Origin: Planctomycetota bacterium
GTDB taxonomy: Bacteria > Planctomycetota > Phycisphaerae > WQYP01
DNA: 19,499 nt
Direction of reading: 5' to 3'
NCBI GenBank assembly: GCA_023489375.1
Contig: JAMDCX010000107.1
Span: forward strand, 1 to 19,499
The translations under genes and the position numbers were made by a program. Of this stretch, positions 9,859-17,697 are shown in pieces. Under the pieces are notes generated by a model that was given only the letters and a program-made list of their open reading frames with translations, did no database searches and was not told where the DNA came from. Each line of letters starts with the position of its first letter. The stretch's first letter is position 1.

Positions 9859-9978
9859 GTGGATTGGTCCGTCATCGCCACCTGCTCTCAGCAACAACGC
9901 AGCGTCTTTGAATTTCTGTATCAGACCGTCAACAATCACTTCGCGGGAAAGCCCACCCCCTCACTTCTTCCTTCAGGC
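9859..9978 (+). pseudogene. IS66-like transposase C-terminal fragment
   Basis: The plus frame reads VDWSVIATCSQQQRSVFEFL and then a stretch ending HFAGKPTPSLLP. This resembles the extreme C-terminus of planctomycete IS66-family transposases, where a W..lATC..Q.RS.f.fl segment leads to a PSLL tail. Only about 40 residues are recognisable. The open frame extends left to an ATG at 9757 and right to 10128, but those parts show no family character. A stop and likely frameshift just upstream (9857) mark decay. Confidence 0.5.
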
Positions 9979-10376
9979 CCGTGTACGGTTACGAAAATAA
10001 TTTACACCATATCCTGGATGAAGTCAAGTGGGGTGCAGTCAGAAATTGTGGCCATCAAATTGAGGATTGTATCCAGTGCACCTGACTCCAGAACAGCCAC
10101 TGGCAATTTTGTACCAACGGTTCCTTGAAATCAACGGCGGGCGAGACGCCCGCGATCTTAGGATACTTCTCGAATATGCAAAATGGTGGCGGCTATGGGG
10201 CTTTTGCCAAAACTTATAACCGCACCCAATTTCCAGAGGTTAAACATTGTGCTTTGCGAAGAAATATTTCACTGTTATCATATATCATCTGATGGGTCAT
10301 TGCATTCCAGTTGCTTTGACGGAAAGATTTTGGAGAATTTAAAAGAATTTGTGAAAACTTTTCCAATCTGCCGAGG
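9979..10376. other. non-coding stretch between mobile-element debris and the TPR gene
   Basis: I see no supported gene here. An open frame of 67 codons at 10183-10386 lacks family resemblance and a ribosome site. The stretch holds one GC-rich palindrome (10137-10153), and its right half is AT-rich, leading into the promoter of the TPR gene. Confidence 0.6.
10137..10153. repeat. GC-rich palindrome GCGGGC-GAGAC-GCCCGC
   Basis: A 6-bp perfect stem around a 5-nt loop in otherwise AT-richer DNA. Words of this type recur as dispersed palindromes in environmental planctomycete and related genomes (from memory). It has no U-tract on either strand to make it a typical terminator. Confidence 0.45.
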
Positions 10377-10382
10377 TATAAT
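10377..10382 (+). promoter_or_regulatory. candidate -10 box (TATAAT) of the TPR gene
   Basis: A perfect TATAAT lies 38 nt upstream of the ATG at 10420. A convincing -35 at standard spacing is missing: TTGTGA at 10349-10354 is 22 nt away. An AGAGGTG ribosome site (10409-10415) precedes the start. Confidence 0.4.
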
Positions 10383-10419
10383 ATAGGTGGTGAGACTGGT
10401 AGAAGAATAGAGGTGCATT

Positions 10420-12288
10420 ATGAAGACCGTATCTTATTATTGGAACCTTCGGCAGAGGCCCTACGCGCATGGCCAGACAGAGTGGCACGGAAATCGCTTG
10501 GGTCGTCGGCTTAACTCCCGCGCTGTTATGCTGGCGGTCATGGCCGCATTGGTTGCAGGCTCGGCTGTGAATTGCGCCACAGCGCAAGTAATGGTGCAGA
10601 CTGGTAATGCCTTGGATGCGAACAATCAGGTTGGTTCCGGCGGCAGCAATAATCCGATTCCCGGATACGTCCCATTGAATCCCAACGCGGTGGGCTATGC
10701 CAACTCCGCCACCGGTATGTACAATTCGGTCCCGCGTATTACTTATCAGGTGGTCCCTGTGACCCTGCCGAATGGTGCCACGAGCTATGCCCGCATTCCA
10801 CAAATAGGCCAATCTTCGTTTAATTCTTCGATACCGACCTCCGCGATGCCGCTGTATAATGTTAACGCCATCAGTTCCGGGGTACCCAGTTCCATGGTTA
10901 ATTCGGCCATGGGGCAACCTTCCTTCACCGCGCAAGGCGCTTTGGTTCAGACTCCGGTGGGTATGGGTGGTAATCCCTATTCTTCTTATGCGGTTAACGG
11001 GCAGGCATATACGAATCCGCGTTATACCTCGCCCTACAGCTATAATGCGCAGAATCCCGCCGCACTTTTGCCAGGAACGGGGGTTTCAGCCTATACCAAT
11101 CCCGAAGCGCCTGCGGTTCCCATGGGATCTACCGCCGGAGTTGTCGGGCAAATAAGTCCGTTGTTTGGCCTGCGGCAGGTAAGCGTGCAGCAGCCTATCT
11201 CGGGGCAGATTTCCAATCCATTCGGACTGACAGCTGAAAATAATAAAGTGTCAGGACTGCAAGCCCCGGAAGTAAAAAGTAATTCCTTTAACCAATCTCC
11301 CTCCATTCCTGTTGGAACCAGTCCAATCAGCAACTCGCGGGCCATTATTGGCAACGCCAATAGCATCAAACCGGTACGCCCCAATGGCCAGAGTGTCCAT
11401 GGCGGTGTCAATGTCGGTGCTGCTCCCGGCCAGGTAGGCGGTGGTGGATTATATCAACAGTTGCTGGCGGAATTGGCCGGTGGAAAGCCATCCTCAATCA
11501 CCGCTCCAGGGCTACCGGGCAAACCAGCCATGACCTTGACCGATTTAACACCCAGGTCGCATCGCCATGTATTGACGATTGATCCGATTACCGGTTTGCC
11601 CATCGCGCCGATTACTTCCCAGCGCCTGGTGGGGGTGGCCAATGGTCATGGCTCCTTTGTTAATGCCGGCAATAATGCGCTAACTGGTATGATCACCGGC
11701 GGCAAGGGGGTAAGTGGAAACCTTGCTCCTTCACTGACCGCACAACTGCAGGCTGGACAAAATATCGGCATGCTGAACTCGTTGGCCGGTGGAACCCCGG
11801 GTAATTTCGGCCAACTTATGCGGCAGGCCGAAGCCGAGCAAAAAATCGGACGTTTTGTATCCGCTATTGAAAATTATCAAAGTGCCATTCAACTGCAACC
11901 CGGCAATCAGTTGCCCATCATTGGCCAGGCTAACGCCGAGTTGGCCGCCGGCTTATATCAAAGTGCCGCCTACAATCTGAAATTTGTTTTCGGACGACAT
12001 CCGGAATTAACCGCTGTCAAGTATAACCTTGCGGCTCTTTTACCTAAAACCAGTCTGGACGCGGCATATAGGCAGCTGCATACCATGTTCGCGCAGAAAA
12101 GTCCGTTGGCGGCCTTTCTGCTGGCCTACATGGACTATCAAACCGGCCGTTCTGGAGAACTTACTTCTACCTTGCGTCAATGGGCCAGTTGGAAAGACAG
12201 CGGTGCCTGGCCGATACTTTTGGAAAAGGCGTGGATCAAGGCCGGTTCGCATCAAGGCGCTGGCGCAGCGAGATCGGGGAAGCCGTGA
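10420..12288 (+). CDS. exported TPR-repeat protein with long low-complexity N-terminal region
   Basis: 622 residues. A basic N-terminus leads into a hydrophobic segment (AVMLAVMAALVAGSAV, residues 35-50) ending ATAQ, a plausible though late signal peptide or membrane anchor. After it comes GNALDANNQVGSGGSN (62-77), a motif type I associate with exported planctomycete proteins, then about 380 residues rich in Gly, Ser, Pro and Asn with no recognised domain. The last 160 residues are alpha-helical TPR units, e.g. EAEQKIGRFVSAIENYQSAI and the following AELAAGLYQSAAYNLKFVF, suggesting a protein-protein scaffold. The ATG is supported by AGAGGTG a few bases upstream. Its TGA overlaps the GTG of the phosphatase gene, so the two are probably co-translated, and a role in delivering an envelope signal to it is an inference. 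Confidence 0.85.
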   Translation: MKTVSYYWNLRQRPYAHGQTEWHGNRLGRRLNSRAVMLAVMAALVAGSAVNCATAQVMVQTGNALDANNQVGSGGSNNPIPGYVPLNPNAVGYANSATGMYNSVPRITYQVVPVTLPNGATSYARIPQIGQSSFNSSIPTSAMPLYNVNAISSGVPSSMVNSAMGQPSFTAQGALVQTPVGMGGNPYSSYAVNGQAYTNPRYTSPYSYNAQNPAALLPGTGVSAYTNPEAPAVPMGSTAGVVGQISPLFGLRQVSVQQPISGQISNPFGLTAENNKVSGLQAPEVKSNSFNQSPSIPVGTSPISNSRAIIGNANSIKPVRPNGQSVHGGVNVGAAPGQVGGGGLYQQLLAELAGGKPSSITAPGLPGKPAMTLTDLTPRSHRHVLTIDPITGLPIAPITSQRLVGVANGHGSFVNAGNNALTGMITGGKGVSGNLAPSLTAQLQAGQNIGMLNSLAGGTPGNFGQLMRQAEAEQKIGRFVSAIENYQSAIQLQPGNQLPIIGQANAELAAGLYQSAAYNLKFVFGRHPELTAVKYNLAALLPKTSLDAAYRQLHTMFAQKSPLAAFLLAYMDYQTGRSGELTSTLRQWASWKDSGAWPILLEKAWIKAGSHQGAGAARSGKP

Positions 12289-14102
12289 CGCCGTCTAACG
12301 CCGCTCCAGATCAAAAAGCCACAGGTGCCGATACGACTGTGGAAATGGTGCGTACCAAAGTACCAGGTGAATATGCCGTTGATTCTGGCGTAACACTGGA
12401 GCCATTCACGCGGCTTACCGACTATATTGACGCCGCCACGTTGCAGGATATTCAGGATTCATTAGCTTCGGTGGCTCGTGTAAAGGCCACCATTCTTGAT
12501 GACCGCGGAGTTCCGCTGACCCATACCACCGTCAGCAAGCGATTTCAAACCCGCTCCGCCGCCATCGCCGCTTCCCATAGCGCCAAAGGTGATGCTGGTA
12601 TGGACCAGCCTTTTTCCGCGCCCATTGTAGTGACCGGGCGGAAGCTGGGCAGTATTGTCATTGAACCGGCCAAAGCCGCACCCGTGCGTGCTGCCGCCAT
12701 CAATGAACTGGCTGGGAAATTGCAACTTCCGGCGGCACAAGTCCGTACCATTATTGACGCGGTAAATCAGGAATCGCTTATGCAGCGTACCGCCAGCGTC
12801 CAGTTTTTATATCTGCTGGCCAATGCTATTTCCCGGCTTTGTGAGCAGGAAATTCAACTGCGTCGGCGCATTGTTGAGTTGTCGACATTGTTTAATATTT
12901 CCAACATGCTTACGGAAGCGCGCGGCTTGCAACAGACGCTGGACCGCGTTACGTTCAGTGTGGCACAGGCGCTGAATGTCAAAGCCTGTTCGCTGCGGCT
13001 GCTGGATGATTTACGCGATGAACTGGTTATTAAAAGCGTTTACAATCTATCCGAAGCCTATCTTCGTAAAGGTCCCATTATGCTCCAGCAGAGCGGTATT
13101 GACCGCGAGGCGCTGGAAGGCAAGGTGGTTTATATTCCCGATATGACCACCGATTCCCGAATCATCTACCACGATGATGGCCGACGTGAGGGCATCGTCT
13201 CGGTTCTCTGTACCGCTTTAATTTATAAAAATCGCCCTATTGGGGTATTGCGGGTTTACTCCGCGGAGCGCAAGGAGTTTTCCGATTTTGAAGTCAAACT
13301 GCTGCAATCCATTTCCGGACAGGCCGCCGCCGCCATTGAGAACGCCCGCCTGCAGCAGGAAACCATGGACAAGGAACGCCTGCAGCGGCAGGTTCAAATT
13401 GCCGCGGAAGTGCAACGCCGAATGATCCCCGCCGGTGCGCCGCAGGTACCGGGGTTTGATATTTCCGCGTTGTACGCGCCCTGTTTTGAACTCGGCGGTG
13501 ATTTTTATGATTTCATTGAATTTGACGGAATATCATTAGGTATTACGGTTGCGGATGTCGTCGGAAAAGGGCTGCCGGCATCGCTGTTAATGGCTTCTGT
13601 ACGCGCCGCTATTCGCGCCTATGCCAATGATATTTATGATCTTGATGAAATCATCGCCCGCGTTAATCGCGCCATGGTCGCCGATACGCGCAGCAATGAG
13701 TTCGTCACCCTCTGGTATGGCACCCTGAATTATGCCCGTCGCCAGCTTACATATTGTACCGCCGGCCATGATCCGGCCCTGCTGGTACGAGACGGCAAAA
13801 TCCGTGAGCTTGCCACCGGCGGTATGGTTCTGGGTGTGGATGCGGCGGAACGCTATAACAAAGAAGTATTGCAGTTACAAACCGGTGATTTGATTTTTAT
13901 ATATACCGATGGCTTAAGTGACGCGGTAAATTTCAGCGGGGAGAAATTCGGCAAAACGCGGGTTCGGGAAACCCTGCTGCGTTACCGTGATTTTACCGCA
14001 GAGCAGATTTGCCAGAATATGATCTGGGAAACACGTCGCTTTGTGGGCCTCAATCGCCGCACCGATGATACCACGTTGGTTGCCCTGCGGGTCACAGAGT
14101 AA
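12285..14102 (+). CDS. PocR-like/GAF sensor PP2C (SpoIIE-type) serine phosphatase
   Basis: 605 residues from GTG 12285, chosen because GTGA overlaps the upstream stop and GGGGA lies a few bases before it. A longer frame from 12180 would run inside the TPR gene. Residues about 40-165 look like a PocR-type ligand domain (LTDYIDAATLQDIQDSLASV) lacking the usual Cys residues; about 200-355 is a GAF domain; about 356-380 is a coiled coil (LQQETMDKERLQRQVQIAAE); about 385-605 is the PP2C/SpoIIE phosphatase. Metal-binding motifs are intact: GGDFYDF (Asp406), VADVVGKG (Asp424), YTDGLSDA (Asp542), RRTDDTT (Asp594/595). The family dephosphorylates STAS anti-anti-sigma proteins in partner-switching cascades, in the cytoplasm. 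No STAS or HATPase gene is nearby, so the substrate must be encoded elsewhere. No transmembrane segment is visible. Confidence 0.92.
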   Translation: MTPSNAAPDQKATGADTTVEMVRTKVPGEYAVDSGVTLEPFTRLTDYIDAATLQDIQDSLASVARVKATILDDRGVPLTHTTVSKRFQTRSAAIAASHSAKGDAGMDQPFSAPIVVTGRKLGSIVIEPAKAAPVRAAAINELAGKLQLPAAQVRTIIDAVNQESLMQRTASVQFLYLLANAISRLCEQEIQLRRRIVELSTLFNISNMLTEARGLQQTLDRVTFSVAQALNVKACSLRLLDDLRDELVIKSVYNLSEAYLRKGPIMLQQSGIDREALEGKVVYIPDMTTDSRIIYHDDGRREGIVSVLCTALIYKNRPIGVLRVYSAERKEFSDFEVKLLQSISGQAAAAIENARLQQETMDKERLQRQVQIAAEVQRRMIPAGAPQVPGFDISALYAPCFELGGDFYDFIEFDGISLGITVADVVGKGLPASLLMASVRAAIRAYANDIYDLDEIIARVNRAMVADTRSNEFVTLWYGTLNYARRQLTYCTAGHDPALLVRDGKIRELATGGMVLGVDAAERYNKEVLQLQTGDLIFIYTDGLSDAVNFSGEKFGKTRVRETLLRYRDFTAEQICQNMIWETRRFVGLNRRTDDTTLVALRVTE

Positions 14103-14227
14103 CTCTGTTCGTGGCCGTTGGCGGCTGCGGCGGAATTTCCAGTATTTACACGCGGGCCATGGCTGCACGACTGAAATGGGATTTGGCAGTACAGGAATTA
14201 TGAAAATGATGAAAGGGAGATAAAAAA

Positions 14228-14272
14228 ATGCCAGTGAATACGGCTACTCTTTCAGAGCCGGCGGGGCTATAA
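14228..14272 (+). CDS. possible 14-codon leader peptide or decayed gene start
   Basis: ATG at 14228 follows AAGGGAGA by about 7 nt, one of the best ribosome sites in the window. It encodes MPVNTATLSEPAGL and then TAA, which overlaps the TATAAT. It could be a leader peptide, the stub of a lost gene, or chance. Confidence 0.25.
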   Translation: MPVNTATLSEPAGL

Positions 14273-14273
14273 T
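14268..14273 (+). promoter_or_regulatory. candidate -10 box upstream of the FIST gene
   Basis: A perfect TATAAT with no good -35 at 16-18 nt. It would give a leader of about 200 nt containing the palindromes at 14381-14400. Confidence 0.3.
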
Positions 14274-14380
14274 ATTGGCATTGTAGACAACTGATGTGAT
14301 GAGATTTGGCGCATGTTGTGCCAAAGGTCAAAACTGTTGGAATGCCGTCGGTACGTATGTCCGGCGAATTATCATCAATA

Positions 14381-14400
14381 ACTGTATACAGTATATACTG
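14381..14400. promoter_or_regulatory. two overlapping 12-bp palindromes, candidate operator
   Basis: ACTGTATACAGT (14381-14392) and CAGTATATACTG (14389-14400) are each perfect palindromes sharing four bases. They end 79 nt before the FIST start. Tandem dyads like this usually bind a dimeric regulator; the regulator is unknown. Confidence 0.45.
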
Positions 14401-14479
14401 CATGCTTAGGTCCGGAGCTGGATCAGGTATGGGCCGTAATAACGGCGCTTGTCTAGACGGACTTGGCAGGAGTTTATGG

Positions 14480-15649
14480 ATGCTTTTGACCTCCGCTATT
14501 ACATCAGAAAGTGACCCGGCAACTATTATTGACAGTATTACCGGACAGATTGTCCATGGTATGGGTGAGCAGCCTGTTGATTTGTTGGTGGTGTTTGTTT
14601 CCTCTCTATTGCGGGCGGATTTTCCCCGTATCACCGGCGAACTTGTTAACCGGACGCATTGCCGAACTGTTCTGGCCTGTACGGCTGAAAGTATTTTGGG
14701 AGTGGATCGGGAAATTGAGCGCAAGCCGGCAGTATCAGCGCTCGGTTTTTCCCTTCCCGGAGTGCGGGTGGATCATTTTCATTTTGCCGATGAGGAGTGG
14801 TCGGAATTATTAAGTGAAAAAAGTACCCTGCGGGCCAGATTAGAAGCGGGTCCGGATTTACGGGTATTTATCATGTTGGCGGATCCCTTTACCACACCCG
14901 TGGTACAATTACTGGATGTGTGTTCAAAGGAATTTCCCAACGCCCCCATAGTCGGCGGCATGGTCAGTGGGGTGCAACGGCCCGGCGAAGCGCGCCTGGC
15001 GGTCAACGATCACATTTTCAACAGTGGCATGGTTGGCGTATCCATTGCCGGGCCGTTGGCTGTGGATTGTGTGGTGTCGCAGGGATGCCGTCCCATTGGG
15101 CCAACGTACACAATTACCCAGGGACATGAAAATATTATTGAATTACTCAACGACCAGGCGGCCATTACAGTTGTACGGAGTATGATGGCGGGATTGCCGC
15201 TGGTGGATCGGGAACTGATTCAGAAGCGTGGTCTGCTGATCGGGCGGGTTATTGATCAACGCAAAGGAAATCTTGGCCGGGGTGATTTTCTGGTGCGAAA
15301 TATACTGGAAATTCATCGCTCGAACGGCAGTATTTCCATCGGTGATCTGGTGCAGCCGGGACAGGTGATTCAATTTCATCTGCAAGATTCCCGATCGGCG
15401 GATGAGGACCTGCACCTGTTGCTGCAGGGTGAATTAATGCTGGCGGATGTTCCGCATGGTGCCTTGATGTTCAGCTGCAATGGTCGCGGCATGAATCTTT
15501 TTGGTACGCCGCACCATGATATTCAGGCCTTGCGCTCCGTCATGGGAGCCATTCCTGTGGCGGGTATGTTCTGCGCCGGAGAATTAGGCCCGGTGGGGGG
15601 GCGAAATTTTATTCATGGGCAAACTGCAATTATTGCCCTGTTTCGATAA
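14480..15649 (+). CDS. FIST-domain (FIST_N/FIST_C) signal-sensing protein
   Basis: 389 residues. ATG 14480 is preferred over the longer frame from 14306 because AGGAG sits 7 nt upstream and the FIST fold starts right after it. FIST_N covers roughly residues 10-215 (PIVGGMVSG at 156-164, VSQGCRPIGPTYTIT at 199-213). FIST_C covers the rest, with the diagnostic FSCNGRGMNLFG (331-342) and GMFCAGELGPVGGRNFIHG (362-380). FIST domains are predicted small-ligand sensors, possibly for amino acids, found alone or fused to signalling modules. This one has no output domain or membrane segment, so it is probably cytoplasmic. It follows the PP2C phosphatase by about 380 nt and precedes the CYTH gene by 31 nt, with which it likely forms an operon. 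Confidence 0.9.
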   Translation: MLLTSAITSESDPATIIDSITGQIVHGMGEQPVDLLVVFVSSLLRADFPRITGELVNRTHCRTVLACTAESILGVDREIERKPAVSALGFSLPGVRVDHFHFADEEWSELLSEKSTLRARLEAGPDLRVFIMLADPFTTPVVQLLDVCSKEFPNAPIVGGMVSGVQRPGEARLAVNDHIFNSGMVGVSIAGPLAVDCVVSQGCRPIGPTYTITQGHENIIELLNDQAAITVVRSMMAGLPLVDRELIQKRGLLIGRVIDQRKGNLGRGDFLVRNILEIHRSNGSISIGDLVQPGQVIQFHLQDSRSADEDLHLLLQGELMLADVPHGALMFSCNGRGMNLFGTPHHDIQALRSVMGAIPVAGMFCAGELGPVGGRNFIHGQTAIIALFR

Positions 15650-15680
15650 ATACGTATTTTAATGCAGGAACGAACAGATT

Positions 15681-16298
15681 ATGGCCGCAAGCCGAGAAAT
15701 TCCGCGTGAAATTGAAATTAAACTCAAAGTGCCATGTACTTATGAACTAATGGCCCAGCGCCTTGTCGCCGCCGGTGCCCAGTATCGTCGGGAAGTTCTG
15801 GAAACCAATATATTTCTGGATTCGCCCGATGGGCAGTTGAGCGCCGTTCGCGCTGCTTTGCGAATCCGGCATCAGATCACCAGTGACGGGCAGGTTCTAC
15901 CCAGTGTGGTGACCTGGAAAGGGCCGCGCACCGGCCAACAGATCAGCAACCGGCCGTCCGTCGATTTTTACGCACAGCCGCCGGAGATGGCGGAATTATT
16001 GTTTGTCGCGCTGGGTTATATCAAGACCATGGAATTTGAGAAGCGGCGGCGCTCTTATGTGTTCCAGAATTGTCTGGTGGAATTAGATGAAATGCCGCAG
16101 TTCGGATTTTTTATGGAAATTGAAGCGCCGGATGAAGCCGCTGTAGCCGCAGCCCGCCATGGCCTGGCGCTGGATGATCTGGCGGTTGTTGACATCAGCT
16201 ATTTTGCCATGGTACGCGATTATCTGCGGCAACATCCTGACCTGGGTGGAAAATTACATTTTCCCGGTGCCGCCAGTCATGATTCGCACGTCCTTTAG
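15681..16298 (+). CDS. CYTH-domain protein (class IV adenylate cyclase / triphosphatase family, CyaB-like)
   Basis: 205 residues. The ExExK signature is at Glu10-Glu12-Lys14 (EIEIKLKV). Further CYTH tunnel residues are visible: Arg61 and Arg63 in ALRIRHQ, Lys80 in TWKGP, Glu120/Lys121/Arg122 in FEKRRRSY, Glu134 and Asp136 in VELDEMP, and FGFFMEIE (141-148). The family hydrolyses triphosphates (inorganic or thiamine) or, in the CyaB group, makes cAMP, using divalent metals in a beta tunnel. The sequence is near the CyaB group in size and layout, but I cannot decide the reaction. The start has AGGA about 11 nt upstream. It is 31 nt after the FIST gene, so co-transcription is likely. Confidence 0.85.
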   Translation: MAASREIPREIEIKLKVPCTYELMAQRLVAAGAQYRREVLETNIFLDSPDGQLSAVRAALRIRHQITSDGQVLPSVVTWKGPRTGQQISNRPSVDFYAQPPEMAELLFVALGYIKTMEFEKRRRSYVFQNCLVELDEMPQFGFFMEIEAPDEAAVAAARHGLALDDLAVVDISYFAMVRDYLRQHPDLGGKLHFPGAASHDSHVL

Positions 16299-16466
16299 GC
16301 TTTGAAGCACCATAACTTCCAATTAGTCTTTGTGCCGGTTGGTGCGCAAATTCCAGAGCACCATCCGTCATATAGCAACCGGCTTGGCCGGTGGTGGAGT
16401 ATTCAATGGTAATGTCAATCGGGAAGTTATTACGGTCCTATTCCTAAGCTCTTTTGAAACGTTGGA
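16299..16466. other. convergent intergenic gap with hairpin and inverted repeat
   Basis: Between convergent genes. ACCGGC-TTG-GCCGGT (16378-16392) is a 6-bp hairpin without a U-tract. ATAACTTCC (16312-16320) and GGAAGTTAT (16422-16430) form a 9-bp inverted repeat around it, perhaps a weak bidirectional terminator or a small repeat relic. Confidence 0.3.
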
Positions 16467-17672
16467 TTAGAGCCACCAGCGCAATGAATAAGCCAATGTA
16501 CTTAAGAAACGCTGCCACAAAGTGCGTTTTTTGCAATCGTCAAAACGGACCCGACGACTATGGCGCACTTCATAACGGCATACGCGAAGCACCGCCTGCG
16601 CAAAATCGCGTGATCGAATCACCGCCATAAATTCCAGATTGATATATAGACTGCGCGGATCCATATTGGCCGAGCCAACTACCGTCCACTGACGGTCAAG
16701 GACCATCGTTTTGGTGTGCATGACGCGATTCTTTCTCTCATATAAACGTATGCCCATCCGCAATAATTTGCGATAAAGATACCAGCGGGCGTACTGGGCG
16801 AGGGGCACATCGGTGATGGTGGGAACCAATACATGCACATGAACATTCCGGTGCCGCGCCCGTGTTATTTCCCGCATGACCCGGCCTACCGGAATAAAGT
16901 AAGCCATGGCAATCACCACACTGCGACTGCTATGATGCAAAAGGCGACGATATACCCGTGGTGCCCGGCTGAATTTCAGCCCCGGGCCGCTGTCAAAAAA
17001 GTGGATTGATTCCGCGGTTGTCCGGAGTTTCACACGCCGATACTCGGTGGGACGCCACGTTAAATCCAAACCTTTGGCGTGCATCCAGGAACGCTCAAAG
17101 CTGTCGGCGATTTCAAGTTGCTGCGGGCCGATAAGGCGAATATGCAAATCCCGCCAAGCGGCGGCGGGGGCCGGAGGCAAGGCGGTCCCCCTCGACGAAG
17201 CACGGAACAGGTGGCCATGATCTACGATGTTCATACCGCCGAAGTAAGCGCAACGGTCGTCAATAACCAGTAATTTGCGATGATCCCGGCGATTAAGAAT
17301 CCGCAGCGCATAAACCGAGTGCAAGGCTTCCCAGAATCCGTGGTACGCATGTACTTGTACACCCGCCTCGGCCAGCTGGATAAATAAGTTAGGATTGGTA
17401 TGTTGACTGCCCAAACGATCATACAATAAACGTACATCCAGACCATCAGCGGCGCGCCGCTGCAACTCCGCCGCCACGGTCTGCCCCGCTACATCATCTG
17501 CAAAGATATAGGTTTCCAGCCACACACGTTTTTTCGCTGCGGCAATGTCCACTAACATGGTTTCAAAAAGCAGGTGGGTTTCCGTAAAGAGTTCCAACGT
17601 ATGCCCGGCCACCGCCACGCTTTCCACCGCTCCGGGTGTTTTCATTTCTGCGGCAGCTAAAGGCCTATTCAT
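16467..17672 (-). CDS. phospholipase D / cardiolipin synthase-like protein
   Basis: 401 residues with two HKD motifs: His131-Lys133-Asp138 in DHRKLLVID and His319-Lys321-Asp326 in MHTKTMVLD, followed by GSANMDPRS. This is the cardiolipin-synthase layout of the PLD superfamily, which transfers phosphatidyl groups between phosphatidylglycerol or related lipids via a phospho-His intermediate. I chose ATG 17672 because GGAG lies about 9 nt upstream and it starts 25 nt after the cupin stop. A longer in-frame start overlaps the cupin gene and would add a signal-peptide-like segment (SFVMLALQILSLSVW to AQA). The short form has no N-terminal membrane anchor, unlike typical Cls enzymes, so another phosphodiesterase-type role cannot be excluded. 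The C-terminus is basic and aromatic (LAYSLRWWL). Confidence 0.85.
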   Translation of the reverse strand: MNRPLAAAEMKTPGAVESVAVAGHTLELFTETHLLFETMLVDIAAAKKRVWLETYIFADDVAGQTVAAELQRRAADGLDVRLLYDRLGSQHTNPNLFIQLAEAGVQVHAYHGFWEALHSVYALRILNRRDHRKLLVIDDRCAYFGGMNIVDHGHLFRASSRGTALPPAPAAAWRDLHIRLIGPQQLEIADSFERSWMHAKGLDLTWRPTEYRRVKLRTTAESIHFFDSGPGLKFSRAPRVYRRLLHHSSRSVVIAMAYFIPVGRVMREITRARHRNVHVHVLVPTITDVPLAQYARWYLYRKLLRMGIRLYERKNRVMHTKTMVLDRQWTVVGSANMDPRSLYINLEFMAVIRSRDFAQAVLRVCRYEVRHSRRVRFDDCKKRTLWQRFLSTLAYSLRWWL

Positions 17673-17697
17673 CTGATACGCTCCAGAGGGCGAACCC

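Larger units (their letters stand above)
14103..14479 (+). other. gap between phosphatase and FIST genes with regulatory-looking sites
   Basis: No full-size gene fits here; the frame open from 14306 lacks a ribosome site before 14480. The gap holds a micro-ORF with a good Shine-Dalgarno (14228-14272), a TATAAT (14268-14273) and two overlapping 12-bp palindromes (14381-14400). No clear terminator is visible. Confidence 0.5.

Noticed and set aside
10183..10386. 67-codon plus-strand open frame before the TPR gene
   Set aside because: No ribosome site or recognisable motif, and it ends across the candidate promoter.
10339..10935. 198-codon minus-strand open frame
   Set aside because: Lies opposite the N-terminal half of the TPR gene, with no recognisable domain and no upstream ribosome site.
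14381..14400. LexA (SOS) box
   Set aside because: The dyads lack the CTGT-N8-ACAG arrangement, and the downstream genes are not repair genes.
14146..14724. 192-codon minus-strand open frame
   Set aside because: Overlaps the well-supported FIST gene on the other strand and shows no family features.
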